Origin: Veillonellales bacterium
GTDB lineage: Bacteria > Bacillota > Negativicutes > JAAYSF01
Assembly (NCBI GenBank): GCA_039680175.1
Contig: JBDKTO010000051.1
Coordinates: 42,428-106,427, forward strand
DNA: 64,000 nucleotides
Reading direction: 5' to 3'
A program made the translations under genes and the position numbers. The notes under the pieces are model-generated. The model had not been told where the DNA came from and did no database searches. It saw only the letters and a program-made list of their open reading frames with translations. Below are positions 1 to 8,634 of this stretch, one piece after another (within the stretch, counting starts at the first letter, position 1; each line of letters opens with the position of its first letter).

Positions 1-336
1 ATTGGCATTGGCGGTTTTATTCATGGTTACGCTCCGGAAGACTTTTTGGTCCAGTATGCAGGGAAGGATAATATCTGGGCGGTACCGATGGCGGTCTTAA
101 TTGGTGTGCCGTTATATTCCAATGCCGCGGGAGTGATACCTATTGTTACGGCACTTATTCAAAAGGGTATGAGCCTGGGAACGGCACTGGCCTTTATGAT
201 GGCAGTGACCGCCTTGAGTTTTCCGGAAATGATTATTCTGCGCAATGTGCTGAAGCCAAAACTGATTGCAATTTTTATTGCTATATTGGCAGCGGCGATT
301 ATCTTTACAGGATATCTTTTTAATTTTATAATTTAA
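1..336 (+). CDS. ArsP-like permease, C-terminal part (cut by window edge)
   Basis: Only the last 111 codons are in the window; the reading frame is open from base 1. The part seen is hydrophobic, with several membrane segments, and is almost identical to the end of the complete 315-residue permease at 39799-40746 (V/I, A/V and F/I exchanges only). That protein belongs to the UPF0718/DUF318 permease family, which includes the organoarsenical exporter ArsP. It is followed by an ArsR-type repressor and a small CxxC redox protein, the same order as in the second copy. Substrate is inferred from the ArsR neighbour: an arsenical or another soft metal or metalloid. Confidence 0.85.
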   Translation: MGIGGFIHGYAPEDFLVQYAGKDNIWAVPMAVLIGVPLYSNAAGVIPIVTALIQKGMSLGTALAFMMAVTALSFPEMIILRNVLKPKLIAIFIAILAAAIIFTGYLFNFII

Positions 337-419
337 TCATATTATTAAATTCTTAGCAGCATATTCCATTACGGTTATCGGATAGGGGCGTTCATTAAAT
401 TGATTCGGAGGTTCTTGCT

Positions 420-743
420 ATGGCGGAAGATATTGTGGTCAAGTTAACGGCCGAACTGTTTAAAACACTAGGCCATCCTGTCCGCATTGAAATTTTGCGG
501 ATGTTAAGGGACGGCGAGCGGTGCGTTTGTGAAATGATTGAGCAAATCGATATTGAACAGTCCAATTTTTCACAGCATCTGGGCGTGCTGAAAAAGCAAG
601 GCTTAATCGATTCGCGCAAAGACGGGCAGCGGGTTATTTATTGGCTTGCCTATCCGTCGATAACACAATTAATCGAAGCGGCGGAACAAACGCTGAGCGA
701 GCAGATCAGGCATAGTCAGGGTCTGCTGAAGTTTTTGAAATAA
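420..743 (+). CDS. ArsR/SmtB-family metal(loid)-responsive repressor, copy 1
   Basis: A 107-residue winged-helix protein of normal ArsR length. The segment CVCEMIEQIDIEQSNFSQHL covers the CVC-type metal/metalloid site at the start of the helix-turn-helix and the recognition helix. Start ATG follows GGAGG. It sits between the permease and the thioredoxin-like gene and probably represses this cassette, releasing DNA when a thiophilic metalloid binds the CVC cysteines. It differs from copy 2 at 40822-41145 at about four positions, so both copies may read the same operators. The inducer is inferred, not shown. Confidence 0.9.
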   Translation: MAEDIVVKLTAELFKTLGHPVRIEILRMLRDGERCVCEMIEQIDIEQSNFSQHLGVLKKQGLIDSRKDGQRVIYWLAYPSITQLIEAAEQTLSEQIRHSQGLLKFLK

Positions 744-766
744 ATTCAATTTGTGGAGGAAATGCA

Positions 767-1003
767 ATGAAAATTGAAATTTTAGGCATGGGCTGTCAGA
801 AGTGCAATGCATTAGAGCAGGCAGCAAAACAGGCGGCAAAAGAGCTGGGCATTGATGCTGAATTTGTGAAAGTGGAAAACATTAAGGAGATTATGAAGTA
901 CGGGGTTATGACTACACCTGCACTGGTGGTTGATGGAGTTGTTAAAGCCGCTGGCAAAGCGCTCGGCAAAGAAGAAATCAAAACAATGCTTACGATCAGC
1001 TAA
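767..1003 (+). CDS. Small thioredoxin-fold redox-active disulfide protein, copy 1
   Basis: A 78-residue protein starting KIEILGMGCQKCN, with the CxxC motif GCQKC at residues about 9-13 and the cis-Pro segment TTPALVVDG that marks a thioredoxin/glutaredoxin fold. It matches the archaeal/anaerobe 'redox-active disulfide protein 2' family in length and motifs. It is last in the permease-arsR-redox cassette and could deliver reducing equivalents or handle a metalloid-bound thiol. A GGAGG box precedes the ATG. The duplicate at 41172-41402 is more diverged in its C-terminal third. Confidence 0.85.
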   Translation: MKIEILGMGCQKCNALEQAAKQAAKELGIDAEFVKVENIKEIMKYGVMTTPALVVDGVVKAAGKALGKEEIKTMLTIS

Positions 1004-1045
1004 GACTCATCTTCCTTAAGCACTTCCCGATAACAAAGTTTGTTT

Positions 1046-1074
1046 TTGACAAAGAAACGGAGACAAAGTATAAT
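1046..1074 (+). promoter_or_regulatory. Consensus sigma-A promoter
   Basis: TTGACA at 1046-1051, a 17-base spacer and TATAAT at 1069-1074: a perfect housekeeping consensus. Transcription should start near 1081. A rho-independent terminator follows within about 90 bases, so the transcript is either a short RNA or an attenuated leader for the thioesterase-murI operon. Confidence 0.85.
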
Positions 1075-1080
1075 AAATAC

Positions 1081-1172
1081 GGAGTTTTGGCATATTGTAG
1101 TTATTGCTGCCTCCCAAGTCGGCGGGGTATCTGTAATGGAAACGATTAGCATGCCTGAGGCATGCTTTTTTC
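1081..1172 (+). ncRNA. Candidate short RNA or attenuator leader
   Basis: The stretch between the perfect promoter at 1046-1074 and the terminator hairpin at 1148-1172 is about 90 bases and holds no convincing gene. A weak open frame runs through it, but it lacks a good ribosome site and resembles nothing I know. It could be a stand-alone small RNA or a leader whose terminator limits read-through into the genes starting at 1216. Only the promoter and terminator are seen; the RNA itself is inference. Confidence 0.35.
1148..1172 (+). terminator. Rho-independent terminator
   Basis: Stem AGCATGC / GCATGCT with a 5-base loop (CTGAG) followed by a run of T. Placed about 75 bases after the promoter start point and 44 bases before the thioesterase gene. 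Confidence 0.75.
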
Positions 1173-1215
1173 GTTGTATATATTGTGTCAGGAATGGTAA
1201 AGCGGAGGGTAAGGA

Positions 1216-1626
1216 ATGGTAACGATACGAGAGAAGGTCCGGTTTGTGGAAACCGATATGATGGGGGTTGCCCACCATTCTAATTATTTCCGCTGGTTTG
1301 AGATGGGGCGGGTGGAGTATTTGCGGCAGGTGGGAATCTATTTGAATGAGCTGATGGCGGCGGGTATTGTGTTTCCCATTACCAATGTGGACTGTCAATA
1401 TCGGGCATCTGCCAAGTTCGACGATTATATATTGATAGAAACGACGCTGGCGGAAGTGTCACGGGCTAAAATGGTGTTCAGTTATGACGTGCGGCGGGAG
1501 ACGGACGGTGTTTTATTGGCCGCCGGTCACACCACGAATGTTTTTACCAATCATGGCGGTAAAGTTGTTCGTTTGCCGGTCCAATATTATGAGCCATTAT
1601 CAGTTGCATACGCGCAGCGCATATAA
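1216..1626 (+). CDS. Acyl-CoA thioesterase, YbgC/FadM hotdog family
   Basis: 136 residues, typical for the single-hotdog 4HBT thioesterases. The N-terminal segment VRFVETDMMGVAHHSNYFRW has the family pattern (D-x-x-G-x-x-x-x-x-x-Y) with the catalytic acid Asp before MMG. Predicted to hydrolyse short or aromatic acyl-CoA thioesters in the cytoplasm. Start ATG 1216 lies 7 bases after GGAGGGTAAGG. It is 44 bases upstream of murI and co-directional. Substrate cannot be told from sequence. Confidence 0.85.
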   Translation: MVTIREKVRFVETDMMGVAHHSNYFRWFEMGRVEYLRQVGIYLNELMAAGIVFPITNVDCQYRASAKFDDYILIETTLAEVSRAKMVFSYDVRRETDGVLLAAGHTTNVFTNHGGKVVRLPVQYYEPLSVAYAQRI

Positions 1627-1669
1627 TATTATGGTCTGGGGAAATATTTCTGCATAGGGAGGTGGCGTT

Positions 1670-2476
1670 GTGAAAAATAACGCGCCAATCGGTGTGTTTG
1701 ATTCGGGAATTGGCGGGCTGACGGTGGTGAAAGAACTGATTCGCAAAATGCCTGGCGAAAATTTGATTTATTTCGGGGATACGGCTCGTGTTCCTTACGG
1801 CTCCCGGCCGGTAGCTGAAATTAAGCAATTTATGGATCAAATACTGCGGTTTTTTGTTGCCCAGCAGATTAAGCTGGCTGTCGTAGCTTGTAATACAATG
1901 ACGACAGTGGGTTTGCAGGAAGCTGTCAAGCGATATCCTTTTCCCATGGTTGGCATGAATACCGGCGTTCATAGGGCACTGCAAATCAGCCGCAGGCAGC
2001 ATGTCGGAGTGATTGCTACGGAAGCTACTATTGCCGGCGGCAAACATGCGGCGGCGGCATTGGCGGTTAATCCTCAGGCTCAGGTCTTTTCTCAGGCGTG
2101 TCCAAAGTTTGTGCCGCTGATCGAACAGGGACGTGTTAAGGGACCGGAGATCGAAGCTGCGGCCAGGGAATATCTGCTGCCGATGAAGGAAGCCGGGATT
2201 GATGCGTTAATTATCGGCTGTACTCATTACTCATACATAACTCCATTAATCAGCCGGATTGTAGGTTCGGAAGTGGCTTTGGTGGATCCGGCCGGTGAAA
2301 CAACAGAGGATGCTTATGGGCTGCTGGAACAGGAGGAACAGCTTTCGGCGCTGACCCAAGGGACAGTGCGGTTATGTGTATCCGGGGATGTACTTCAGGC
2401 CGACAGAATGGCGTCATTGGCATTGGAACCGCCGCTGCCGCAGTTTAAACGGATCAGACTGCTGGATTTTCCCTGA
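1670..2476 (+). CDS. murI: Glutamate racemase
   Basis: Makes D-glutamate for peptidoglycan by cofactor-independent racemisation. 268 residues, the usual length. Seen: N-terminal GVFDSGIGGLTV, first catalytic Cys in CNTMTT (about residue 74) and second in GCTHY (about residue 184). Start is GTG 1670 after GGGAGGTGG. In many Firmicutes murI lies just ahead of rph-rdgB-yfcE; here the same order is kept, but six genes are inserted between murI and rph. Confidence 0.97.
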   Translation: MKNNAPIGVFDSGIGGLTVVKELIRKMPGENLIYFGDTARVPYGSRPVAEIKQFMDQILRFFVAQQIKLAVVACNTMTTVGLQEAVKRYPFPMVGMNTGVHRALQISRRQHVGVIATEATIAGGKHAAAALAVNPQAQVFSQACPKFVPLIEQGRVKGPEIEAAAREYLLPMKEAGIDALIIGCTHYSYITPLISRIVGSEVALVDPAGETTEDAYGLLEQEEQLSALTQGTVRLCVSGDVLQADRMASLALEPPLPQFKRIRLLDFP

Positions 2477-2560
2477 GAACATAGATTTTCAGGGAAAAAT
2501 TTGGTATACTATTTAAGTTAATAGTTAAGGAGAGCGTTAGTTAGAGATGGAGGCTTTGGT

Positions 2561-3097
2561 GTGGATTTTTTACTGATTTTATTGTTGGTAGCCTTGGCAT
2601 TTGCGGCAGCGGTTTGGCTGTTTATCACTCATCAGGGAGATGCTGAGTTTGCTTTCTTGGTGGATCAGCGTACCGACTTTGCCGTAACTGAGATAAATGA
2701 AAATATGGCAACATTTTCCTGTAAGGTCCCTTTTATAAATAAAGGTACACAACTGGGAACGATTATGGATGCCTATACCCGTCATTTGCTGCCTTATGAG
2801 CAGTATGACGGCGTAGAGGTTTATTCCCGTCTGGAATTGGAATCGGCACCGCGGACGGATGGCTATTTTGAAGCATTGCTTGTGCCTAAATCTACCGGCC
2901 AGACAGTAGTTATTACTGTGAAACTGACTGCCAAAGACGGCGATATTCGGCAAGCGCTTGCCGATATGGTGGACATGCCTGTTGATATCGTTTATCAGGC
3001 GGTGGCTCGCGGGAATTGGTATATCGACAAGGCACGTATTGTGATGAAAGCTGCGGAAATCAGGCAGGCTGCGAAGCTAAGCGGCGCTGCCGCATAG
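2561..3097 (+). CDS. Membrane-anchored protein of unknown function
   Basis: 178 residues starting with GTG 2561. Residues about 2-24 form one hydrophobic segment rich in Leu/Ala/Val followed by TH, so the protein is probably anchored with a soluble, charged domain outside or inside. The remainder is mixed alpha/beta without cysteine clusters or known motifs. I do not recognise the family. It is co-directional with murI (84-base gap) and with the CofE-like gene 23 bases downstream, so it may be part of the same transcript. Confidence 0.7.
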   Translation: MDFLLILLLVALAFAAAVWLFITHQGDAEFAFLVDQRTDFAVTEINENMATFSCKVPFINKGTQLGTIMDAYTRHLLPYEQYDGVEVYSRLELESAPRTDGYFEALLVPKSTGQTVVITVKLTAKDGDIRQALADMVDMPVDIVYQAVARGNWYIDKARIVMKAAEIRQAAKLSGAAA

Positions 3098-3120
3098 AAT
3101 TGTCGGTGCGGGAGGTAAAT

Positions 3121-3789
3121 ATGGAAGAACTGGAACTTAAATCAGTACATACACGAATATTGACTTCGGATGATAATATAGTGGATGCCATTGAACAATA
3201 TGCGAAAGAAGATATCGGTCCCAATGACGTTGTGTCGGTTGCGGAGAGCGTTGTTGCTATTACCCAGGGACGGATGAAACGGCCGGAAGAGATGGATCCC
3301 TGCTTTCTGGCGAAATTGCTCTGTCGGCTGGTGCCGCAAGAAGGAAGCCTGGCCAGTGCGTACGGCATGCAGGCGGCTATGGATGCGGAGGGGAAGTGGC
3401 GGGTGTTGTTTGCCATGGTGATGGGCATACTGGCAAAAATCGTGGGGAAAAGCGGTGTTTTTTATCAGTTGGCCGGCACACAGGCAGCGTTGATTGATGA
3501 TGTAACCGGCACGATGCCGCCTTTTGATAAACATTTGGTATACGGACCCCATAATCCCGATGCGGTAGCGGAAGAAATAAAACAGCGTTTCGGTTGTTAT
3601 GGAGCGGCCGTAGCGGATGTTAATGATTTGAAGCGGGCGGCTGTACTGGGAGTATCGGCAGGACTTGATGGCAAGCAGTTGGCTCAGATACTGATTGATA
3701 ACCCCTTCGGCAATGCGTCTCAGCGTACGCCAATCGTTATTATTAAAAATTATGCTCAGGCGAGAGCCCATTCAAATGAGCCAGGTTAA
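3121..3789 (+). CDS. F420-0:gamma-glutamyl ligase-like (CofE-like) protein
   Basis: 222 residues from ATG 3121, chosen because GGGAGGTAAAT precedes it; an upstream in-frame start would overlap the previous gene. The segment ending VVSVAESVVAITQGR and the later PFDKHLVYGPHNPD resemble the CofE family (F420 gamma-glutamyl ligase), which in bacteria lacking F420 has an unknown amide-ligase-type role. No other F420 genes are visible, so a literal F420 function is unlikely. Next gene in the row is a 2-hydroxyacyl-CoA dehydratase component. Confidence 0.7.
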   Translation: MEELELKSVHTRILTSDDNIVDAIEQYAKEDIGPNDVVSVAESVVAITQGRMKRPEEMDPCFLAKLLCRLVPQEGSLASAYGMQAAMDAEGKWRVLFAMVMGILAKIVGKSGVFYQLAGTQAALIDDVTGTMPPFDKHLVYGPHNPDAVAEEIKQRFGCYGAAVADVNDLKRAAVLGVSAGLDGKQLAQILIDNPFGNASQRTPIVIIKNYAQARAHSNEPG

Positions 3790-3864
3790 AGGATTACCGA
3801 AGAGGATAGAATAACACTATCCTCTTTATTGTTATTATGGAGTTTAAACGGGGGAGGCAGGGTG

Positions 3865-4842
3865 GTGTCTCGTATTGGCATGACGACTACGGTACCGGTG
3901 GAAATTATTCTTGCCGCCGGACAGGTTCCGGTTGATTTAAATAATATTTTTATATCGGATAACCAGGCCTCCGTCCTGGTAGAAGCTGCGGAAGATGAAG
4001 GTTATCCCCGTAATATTTGCGGCTGGATCAAAGGACTTTACTCGGTAGTAGTGAGTGGCGGCAATATTGATAAGGTAATTGCCGTTACTCAGGGGGATTG
4101 CAGCAATACTCATGCCCTAATGGAAACTTTTCAATTGGCGGGAATTGAAATTATACCGTTTGCTTTTCCGTTTGACCGGGATTACGACTTGCTGCGATTG
4201 CAAATGGACAAATTGATTCAGCTGTTGGGAACCAGCTGGGAAGATGTTCAGAGAGTCAAACACCGTTTGGATGTAGTGCGGAAGAAGGTGGCCGAGATTG
4301 ACCGGCTTACCTGGCAGGAAAACACGGTAAGCGGCTGGCACAACCACTTGTATCAAATTAGCTGCAGTGATTTTAACGGTAATGTGTCTGAGTTTGAGCA
4401 GACTGTTGATCGTTTTTTGCTTCAAGCCGGTGCTGCATCCGAATTTGATGAAGATATCCGTCTGGGATATATTGGCGTACCGCCGATTTTTACTGATTTA
4501 TACAGTTACTTGGAGAGTGTGGGAGCCCGGGTCGTTTTTAATGAAGTGCAGCGGCAATTCGCCATGCCTTTTCCGGTGGATGATATCGTGGAGCAATACC
4601 GGCTGTATACGTATCCCTATGGAGTTTTTGGCCGGATTGAAGACATCAGGGCCGAGATAGAGAAGCGTAATTTGGACGGGGTTATTCACTATGTACAAAG
4701 CTTTTGCTTCCGTCAGATCGAGGATATGATTTTCCGGGAGAAGCTGGATGTGCCTATTCTGACGATTGAAGGGGATAAGCCGGGCAAAGTGGATGCCAGG
4801 ACGAAACTGCGAATCGACAGTTTTGTGGAGATGTTGCGATGA
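3865..4842 (+). CDS. 2-hydroxyacyl-CoA dehydratase D-component family protein (HgdB-like)
   Basis: About 325 residues. The opening RIGMTTTVPVEIILAAG and VDLNNIF are typical of the HgdB/BcrC/YjiM family of [4Fe-4S] proteins that perform ATP-primed radical reductions. Three conserved Cys positions are visible: NICGW, QGDCSN and QSFCFRQ. Start GTG 3865 (or 3862) after GGGGAGG. Only one D-component gene is present, with the activase right after it; classical dehydratases use two different subunits, so this may act as a homodimer, as in the stand-alone YjiM/YjiL pairs. Substrate unknown. Confidence 0.82.
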   Translation: MSRIGMTTTVPVEIILAAGQVPVDLNNIFISDNQASVLVEAAEDEGYPRNICGWIKGLYSVVVSGGNIDKVIAVTQGDCSNTHALMETFQLAGIEIIPFAFPFDRDYDLLRLQMDKLIQLLGTSWEDVQRVKHRLDVVRKKVAEIDRLTWQENTVSGWHNHLYQISCSDFNGNVSEFEQTVDRFLLQAGAASEFDEDIRLGYIGVPPIFTDLYSYLESVGARVVFNEVQRQFAMPFPVDDIVEQYRLYTYPYGVFGRIEDIRAEIEKRNLDGVIHYVQSFCFRQIEDMIFREKLDVPILTIEGDKPGKVDARTKLRIDSFVEMLR

Positions 4843-4852
4843 GGTGAGGAAT

Positions 4853-5617
4853 ATGCGGTGCGGCATTGATTTAGGCAGTCGCAGTGTGAAATTAGTGTTA
4901 ATGAATGAAACCGGCCTGCAGGACTCCAGGTTATTTGAAACCGTTGATTTTTACCGCAATTATGGCCGGCGGACAGACAATGGCATGGTTGTTGACTTTC
5001 CGGCGATTGGTATTGAAGCAGTGGACAGCATTACGGCTACCGGTTATGGCCGCAATACCATCGATATCGTCGGTGCGAAGATTATTCCTGAGCTGAAAGC
5101 CCATGTTGTGGGTGCTATTTGGCAGACCGGACTGGAAAGCTTTACCCTTTTGGATTTAGGCGGGCAGGATAGCAAAGTGATCAAAGTGCAGAGCGGTAGG
5201 ATGGTCGGCTTTGAAACCAACGATAAATGTGCGGCCAGTACCGGACGGTATTTGGAGAATATGGCGACAGTTTTAGGTATCAGTTTGGAAGAATTGAGCC
5301 GTTACAGTGACAATCCGGTAGAGTTAAATGCTACCTGCGCTATTTTTGGTGAGTCTGAACTTATCGGCAGGATTGTGGAAGGACATGGTATTCCGGAATT
5401 AGCGGCCGGAGTGAACTATACCATTTTTAAACGGATTAAACCTATGCTGCGTTCTTTGCTTAGCGAAACGGTTGTTTTTACCGGGGGGGTGGCTCTTGGC
5501 AAGGGAATTTGCCGTTTGCTTGAGCAGGAGCTTGGCGTAAAGGTCGTTGTGCCCCGCCATCCCCAATTGAACGGCGCAATCGGCTGTGGGGTGTATGAGA
5601 AGGGAAAGAGGCGATAA
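4853..5617 (+). CDS. Acyl-CoA dehydratase activase (HgdC/BadF ATPase family)
   Basis: 254 residues from ATG 4853 (GAGGTGAGGA upstream). ASKHA ATPase fold: phosphate-1 loop CGIDLGSRSVKLV and phosphate-2 loop LDLGGQDSK. The two Cys that bridge the dimer with a [4Fe-4S] cluster are in NDKCAASTGRYLE and NATCAIFGESE. It should reduce the partner protein encoded just upstream with one electron per ATP-driven cycle. The pair is almost certainly functional together; the gene gap is 10 bases. Confidence 0.92.
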   Translation: MRCGIDLGSRSVKLVLMNETGLQDSRLFETVDFYRNYGRRTDNGMVVDFPAIGIEAVDSITATGYGRNTIDIVGAKIIPELKAHVVGAIWQTGLESFTLLDLGGQDSKVIKVQSGRMVGFETNDKCAASTGRYLENMATVLGISLEELSRYSDNPVELNATCAIFGESELIGRIVEGHGIPELAAGVNYTIFKRIKPMLRSLLSETVVFTGGVALGKGICRLLEQELGVKVVVPRHPQLNGAIGCGVYEKGKRR

Positions 5618-5619
5618 AA

Positions 5620-7296
5620 GTGCTGTTAGGAATTGACGTGGGAGGGACTTTTACCGACGCGGTTGTAGTAGCGGCTGGGAAGGTTATCGTACAGGTAAAA
5701 ACTCCTACCACCCATGGCCAGCTTTTGGCCGGAATTTTAACGGCGCTGGACAAAGCGATGATCGGCATTGACAGTGGTGAGATTGAACGGGTTGCTTTGT
5801 CTACGACCATTGTTACCAACACTTTAGTAGAGGGGAAAACCGATCCGGTGGGGTTGTGCCTTCTGCCGGGTCCGGGGATGGATCTTAGCGGGATGATTCC
5901 CGCCAAGTCCTATCGGTTGGCAGGCAGTATTGATCATCGGGGCCGGGAAGTGGTGGAACCTGACCGATTGGCAGTACATGACGCCTGCCGGGATTTTACC
6001 GATTGTGATGTTTTTGCCGTTTCCGGTAAATTTTCAGTACGCAATCCGAAACAGGAATTGCAGGTCGCCCGTTGGATCAGGGAAACGGCAGATCCAAACT
6101 ATATTAGTCTGGGATCTGCCGTATCAGGAACGCTTAATTTTTGGCGCCGAACCAATTCCGCTTATTATAACGCTGCCGTCTGGCGTCAGTTCGGTGTTTT
6201 TGCGGCTGATATTGAAACGGCTTTGGCTCAGCGGGATGTTACAGCTCCTGTATACGTATTAAAAGCCGACGGCGGGACAATGCCTTTGGCGGCGGCCAAG
6301 GAACAGCCGGTAGAGGCCATTTTTACCGGACCTGCCGCTAGTGTGCTGGGGATTATGGCGATGCATGACAATCACCTTCCCGCCATATCACTGGATATTG
6401 GCGGAACAACAACCGATATTGCTTTGTGGCAGGAAGGGGTGCCTTTATTTGCTGCCAGGGGAGCAAATATCAGTGGTTATCCTACTGCTGTTCGGGCTTT
6501 TTGGCTGAAATCGGTGGGCCTGGGCGGCGATAGTTTTGTTCGCCGGGAAAATGGGAAACTTAAGATTGGGCCGATGCGACGGGGACCGGCCATGGCAATG
6601 GGCGGTGATCAGCCAACTGTATCGGATGCGATGATTGTGGCAGGGAAAGCTTCCTTTGGTGATGAAACTCGGGCCTATGAGGCGATGACGCAGGTTGCTG
6701 CTTCCGATCAGACGCCCCAGGAAACGGCCCGAATGGTAATGGAGGCTGCGGCCGAGATTATTTGGCAATCGGTGGAAGCTATGCTGGATGAACAGGTTGC
6801 TGCGCCTGTTTACAGGGTGGAAGATGTTGTTCATAGTAATCGCTTTTTACCCCGATGGGTAATTGGTGTCGGAGGAGCGGCTGGTGGATTGGCACCGTTA
6901 GTGGCGAAGAAGTACCAGGTTCCCTGTGTGGTACCGGAAGGCGCGATGGTTGCTAATGCTGTTGGCGCTGCCGTTGCGAGACCTACAATTGATATTACGC
7001 TGCGGGCCGATACTGCCCAGGGTTATTTCACGATTGCGGAACTGGGCCTGCGGCAGCGGTTGACCAAACAACACTTCGGTCTTGCTGATGCCGGTGAGCT
7101 GGCATCACAGTATTTGTCCGAACGGGCCAAACAAGCCGCTATGTCTGTTTCTGAGGTGGAGACTCTGCAGGCGGAAGAGTTTAACCTGGTCAGAGGCTTT
7201 AGTACGGCAGGAAAAATTATCACCTGCCGCAGACAGATTAAGCCGGGAGTACTGATGAATATTTCCGGGTTTAGCCAAAAGGGGGCCGTGTTATGA
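5620..7296 (+). CDS. Hydantoinase/oxoprolinase family ATPase-fold protein (HyuA-like)
   Basis: 558 residues from GTG 5620. Two ASKHA phosphate loops are clear: LLGIDVGGTFTDAVVV at the N terminus and ISLDIGGTTTDIALW in the middle (about residues 257-271). The family opens cyclic amides such as 5-oxoproline or N-methylhydantoin with ATP. It is shorter than typical HyuA (about 680 residues) and no HyuB partner is present, so the substrate may differ. It starts 2 bases after the activase and overlaps the next gene by 4 bases. Confidence 0.82.
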   Translation: MLLGIDVGGTFTDAVVVAAGKVIVQVKTPTTHGQLLAGILTALDKAMIGIDSGEIERVALSTTIVTNTLVEGKTDPVGLCLLPGPGMDLSGMIPAKSYRLAGSIDHRGREVVEPDRLAVHDACRDFTDCDVFAVSGKFSVRNPKQELQVARWIRETADPNYISLGSAVSGTLNFWRRTNSAYYNAAVWRQFGVFAADIETALAQRDVTAPVYVLKADGGTMPLAAAKEQPVEAIFTGPAASVLGIMAMHDNHLPAISLDIGGTTTDIALWQEGVPLFAARGANISGYPTAVRAFWLKSVGLGGDSFVRRENGKLKIGPMRRGPAMAMGGDQPTVSDAMIVAGKASFGDETRAYEAMTQVAASDQTPQETARMVMEAAAEIIWQSVEAMLDEQVAAPVYRVEDVVHSNRFLPRWVIGVGGAAGGLAPLVAKKYQVPCVVPEGAMVANAVGAAVARPTIDITLRADTAQGYFTIAELGLRQRLTKQHFGLADAGELASQYLSERAKQAAMSVSEVETLQAEEFNLVRGFSTAGKIITCRRQIKPGVLMNISGFSQKGAVL

Positions 7297-8612
7297 GTGC
7301 CAAACCGTTAGGCCTGGTATTTTTCCCGGCTTTTGACTGGGCAATCAGTCCAAGCCATCCGGAACGGGAAGAACGATTGTTGTATACCCGGGATCAGATT
7401 GTGGAAGAAGGGCTGCTGGACATGCCCGGCATTCGGGAATATAAGCCGTCTATGGCTGACTATAAAGATATCGAACGGGTACATATTGGAGTGCCGAATC
7501 TTCGGTCCCTTATCACTGATGCTCATTTAGTTTCGGCAGGGGGAGCAATTACGGCGGCAGAGTCGGTGATTCGGGGAGAAACAGCCCGGGCTTTTGCTTT
7601 GGTTCGTCCGCCGGGACACCATGCTATGCGGGTGGTCCATGGTACCCGTGGTTTTTGTACTGTAAACATGGAAGCTGCCATGATTGAGCATTTGCGGCAG
7701 CAGTATGGCATCAAAAAAGTGGCTATTGTTGATACCGATGTTCATCATGGTGACGGGTCCCAAGACATATTCTATAATGATCCGGATACTTTGTTTATTT
7801 CTTTTCATCAGGACGGCCGGACGCTGTATCCCGGCACCGGTTTTACCGATGAACTTGGCACGCCCAATGCCCTGTGTTCTACGGTAAATCTGCCGCTGCC
7901 GCCGGGAACTGGCGATGAAGGACTGCATTATATACTGGATCAGTTGATTCTGCCGATGCTGGATGATTTTAAGCCCGAATTGGTGATCAATTCCGCCGGG
8001 CAGGATAATCACTACACCGATCCTTTGGCCAATATGGCGATAACGGCTCAGGGCTATGCTCGCTTAGCCGATAAATTAAAGGCGGATATTGCCGTATTGG
8101 AAGGCGGCTATTCGATTGAGGATGCGCTGCCCTATGTGAATGTGGGAATTATTCTGGCTATGGCCGGCCTTGATTACAGTAAAGTCAGTGAACCCGATAT
8201 TACCAGATGTCCGCGGCAGTCGGTAGCTACTACTGCCTATATTAAAAGACTGGTGCAAGAGCGGCAGGAAATGTGGCGGAATCGGGAGCAATTAAGGCGG
8301 CAAGCCATTGCCCGGGCCGGGGATTTCTGGCAGCGGAAGCGTGGTATTTATTATGATGACAGTGGAATCAGCGAGCAGCAGTTGGAGTCCGTGCGGATTT
8401 GTCCCCATTGTCATGGTTATGTTACGCTGGCAACTGAGTCGGGGGATTACGGAATAAATGCAAAGTCTGCCTTTGCGGCAATTATTCCCCGGAATGCCTG
8501 CTCTCATTGTCGGCAGGAAGCCCGAGACCGTGTTTTAAGAGCCAAAAAGCAGGGGAGATTCGATTACTATTTTATTCAGGATAAGCCGGCCGATCACTTA
8601 GAGGAATTGTAA
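7293..8612 (+). CDS. Histone-deacetylase-family hydrolase with C-terminal zinc ribbon
   Basis: 439 residues. Class II HDAC/acetoin-utilisation fold: RPPGHHA near residue 104, [15 protein letters not shown] with the zinc-binding Asp/His, and [16 protein letters not shown]. These enzymes remove acyl groups from amines (acetylpolyamines, acetyl-lysine). After about residue 370 there is a CPHCHG...CSHC pair, a probable zinc ribbon not found in most family members. The start overlaps the hydantoinase-like gene by ATGA, suggesting translational coupling and a joint role. Confidence 0.85.
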   Translation: MSAKPLGLVFFPAFDWAISPSHPEREERLLYTRDQIVEEGLLDMPGIREYKPSMADYKDIERVHIGVPNLRSLITDAHLVSAGGAITAAESVIRGETARAFALVRPPGHHAMRVVHGTRGFCTVNMEAAMIEHLRQQYGIKKVAIVDTDVHHGDGSQDIFYNDPDTLFISFHQDGRTLYPGTGFTDELGTPNALCSTVNLPLPPGTGDEGLHYILDQLILPMLDDFKPELVINSAGQDNHYTDPLANMAITAQGYARLADKLKADIAVLEGGYSIEDALPYVNVGIILAMAGLDYSKVSEPDITRCPRQSVATTAYIKRLVQERQEMWRNREQLRRQAIARAGDFWQRKRGIYYDDSGISEQQLESVRICPHCHGYVTLATESGDYGINAKSAFAAIIPRNACSHCRQEARDRVLRAKKQGRFDYYFIQDKPADHLEEL

Positions 8613-8634
8613 TAACGATATACAGGAGGTACTT

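Noticed and set aside
1040..1222. 60-residue open frame before the thioesterase gene
   Set aside because: It spans the promoter's transcript and the terminator hairpin, has no good ribosome site and no recognisable sequence.
3016..3120. Longer N terminus for the CofE-like protein
   Set aside because: It would lie inside the previous gene; ATG 3121 has GGGAGGTAAAT directly upstream and fits the family's start.
3862..5617. Nitrogenase-like or benzoyl-CoA reductase complex
   Set aside because: Only one D-component and one activase are present; the other subunits needed for such complexes are missing.
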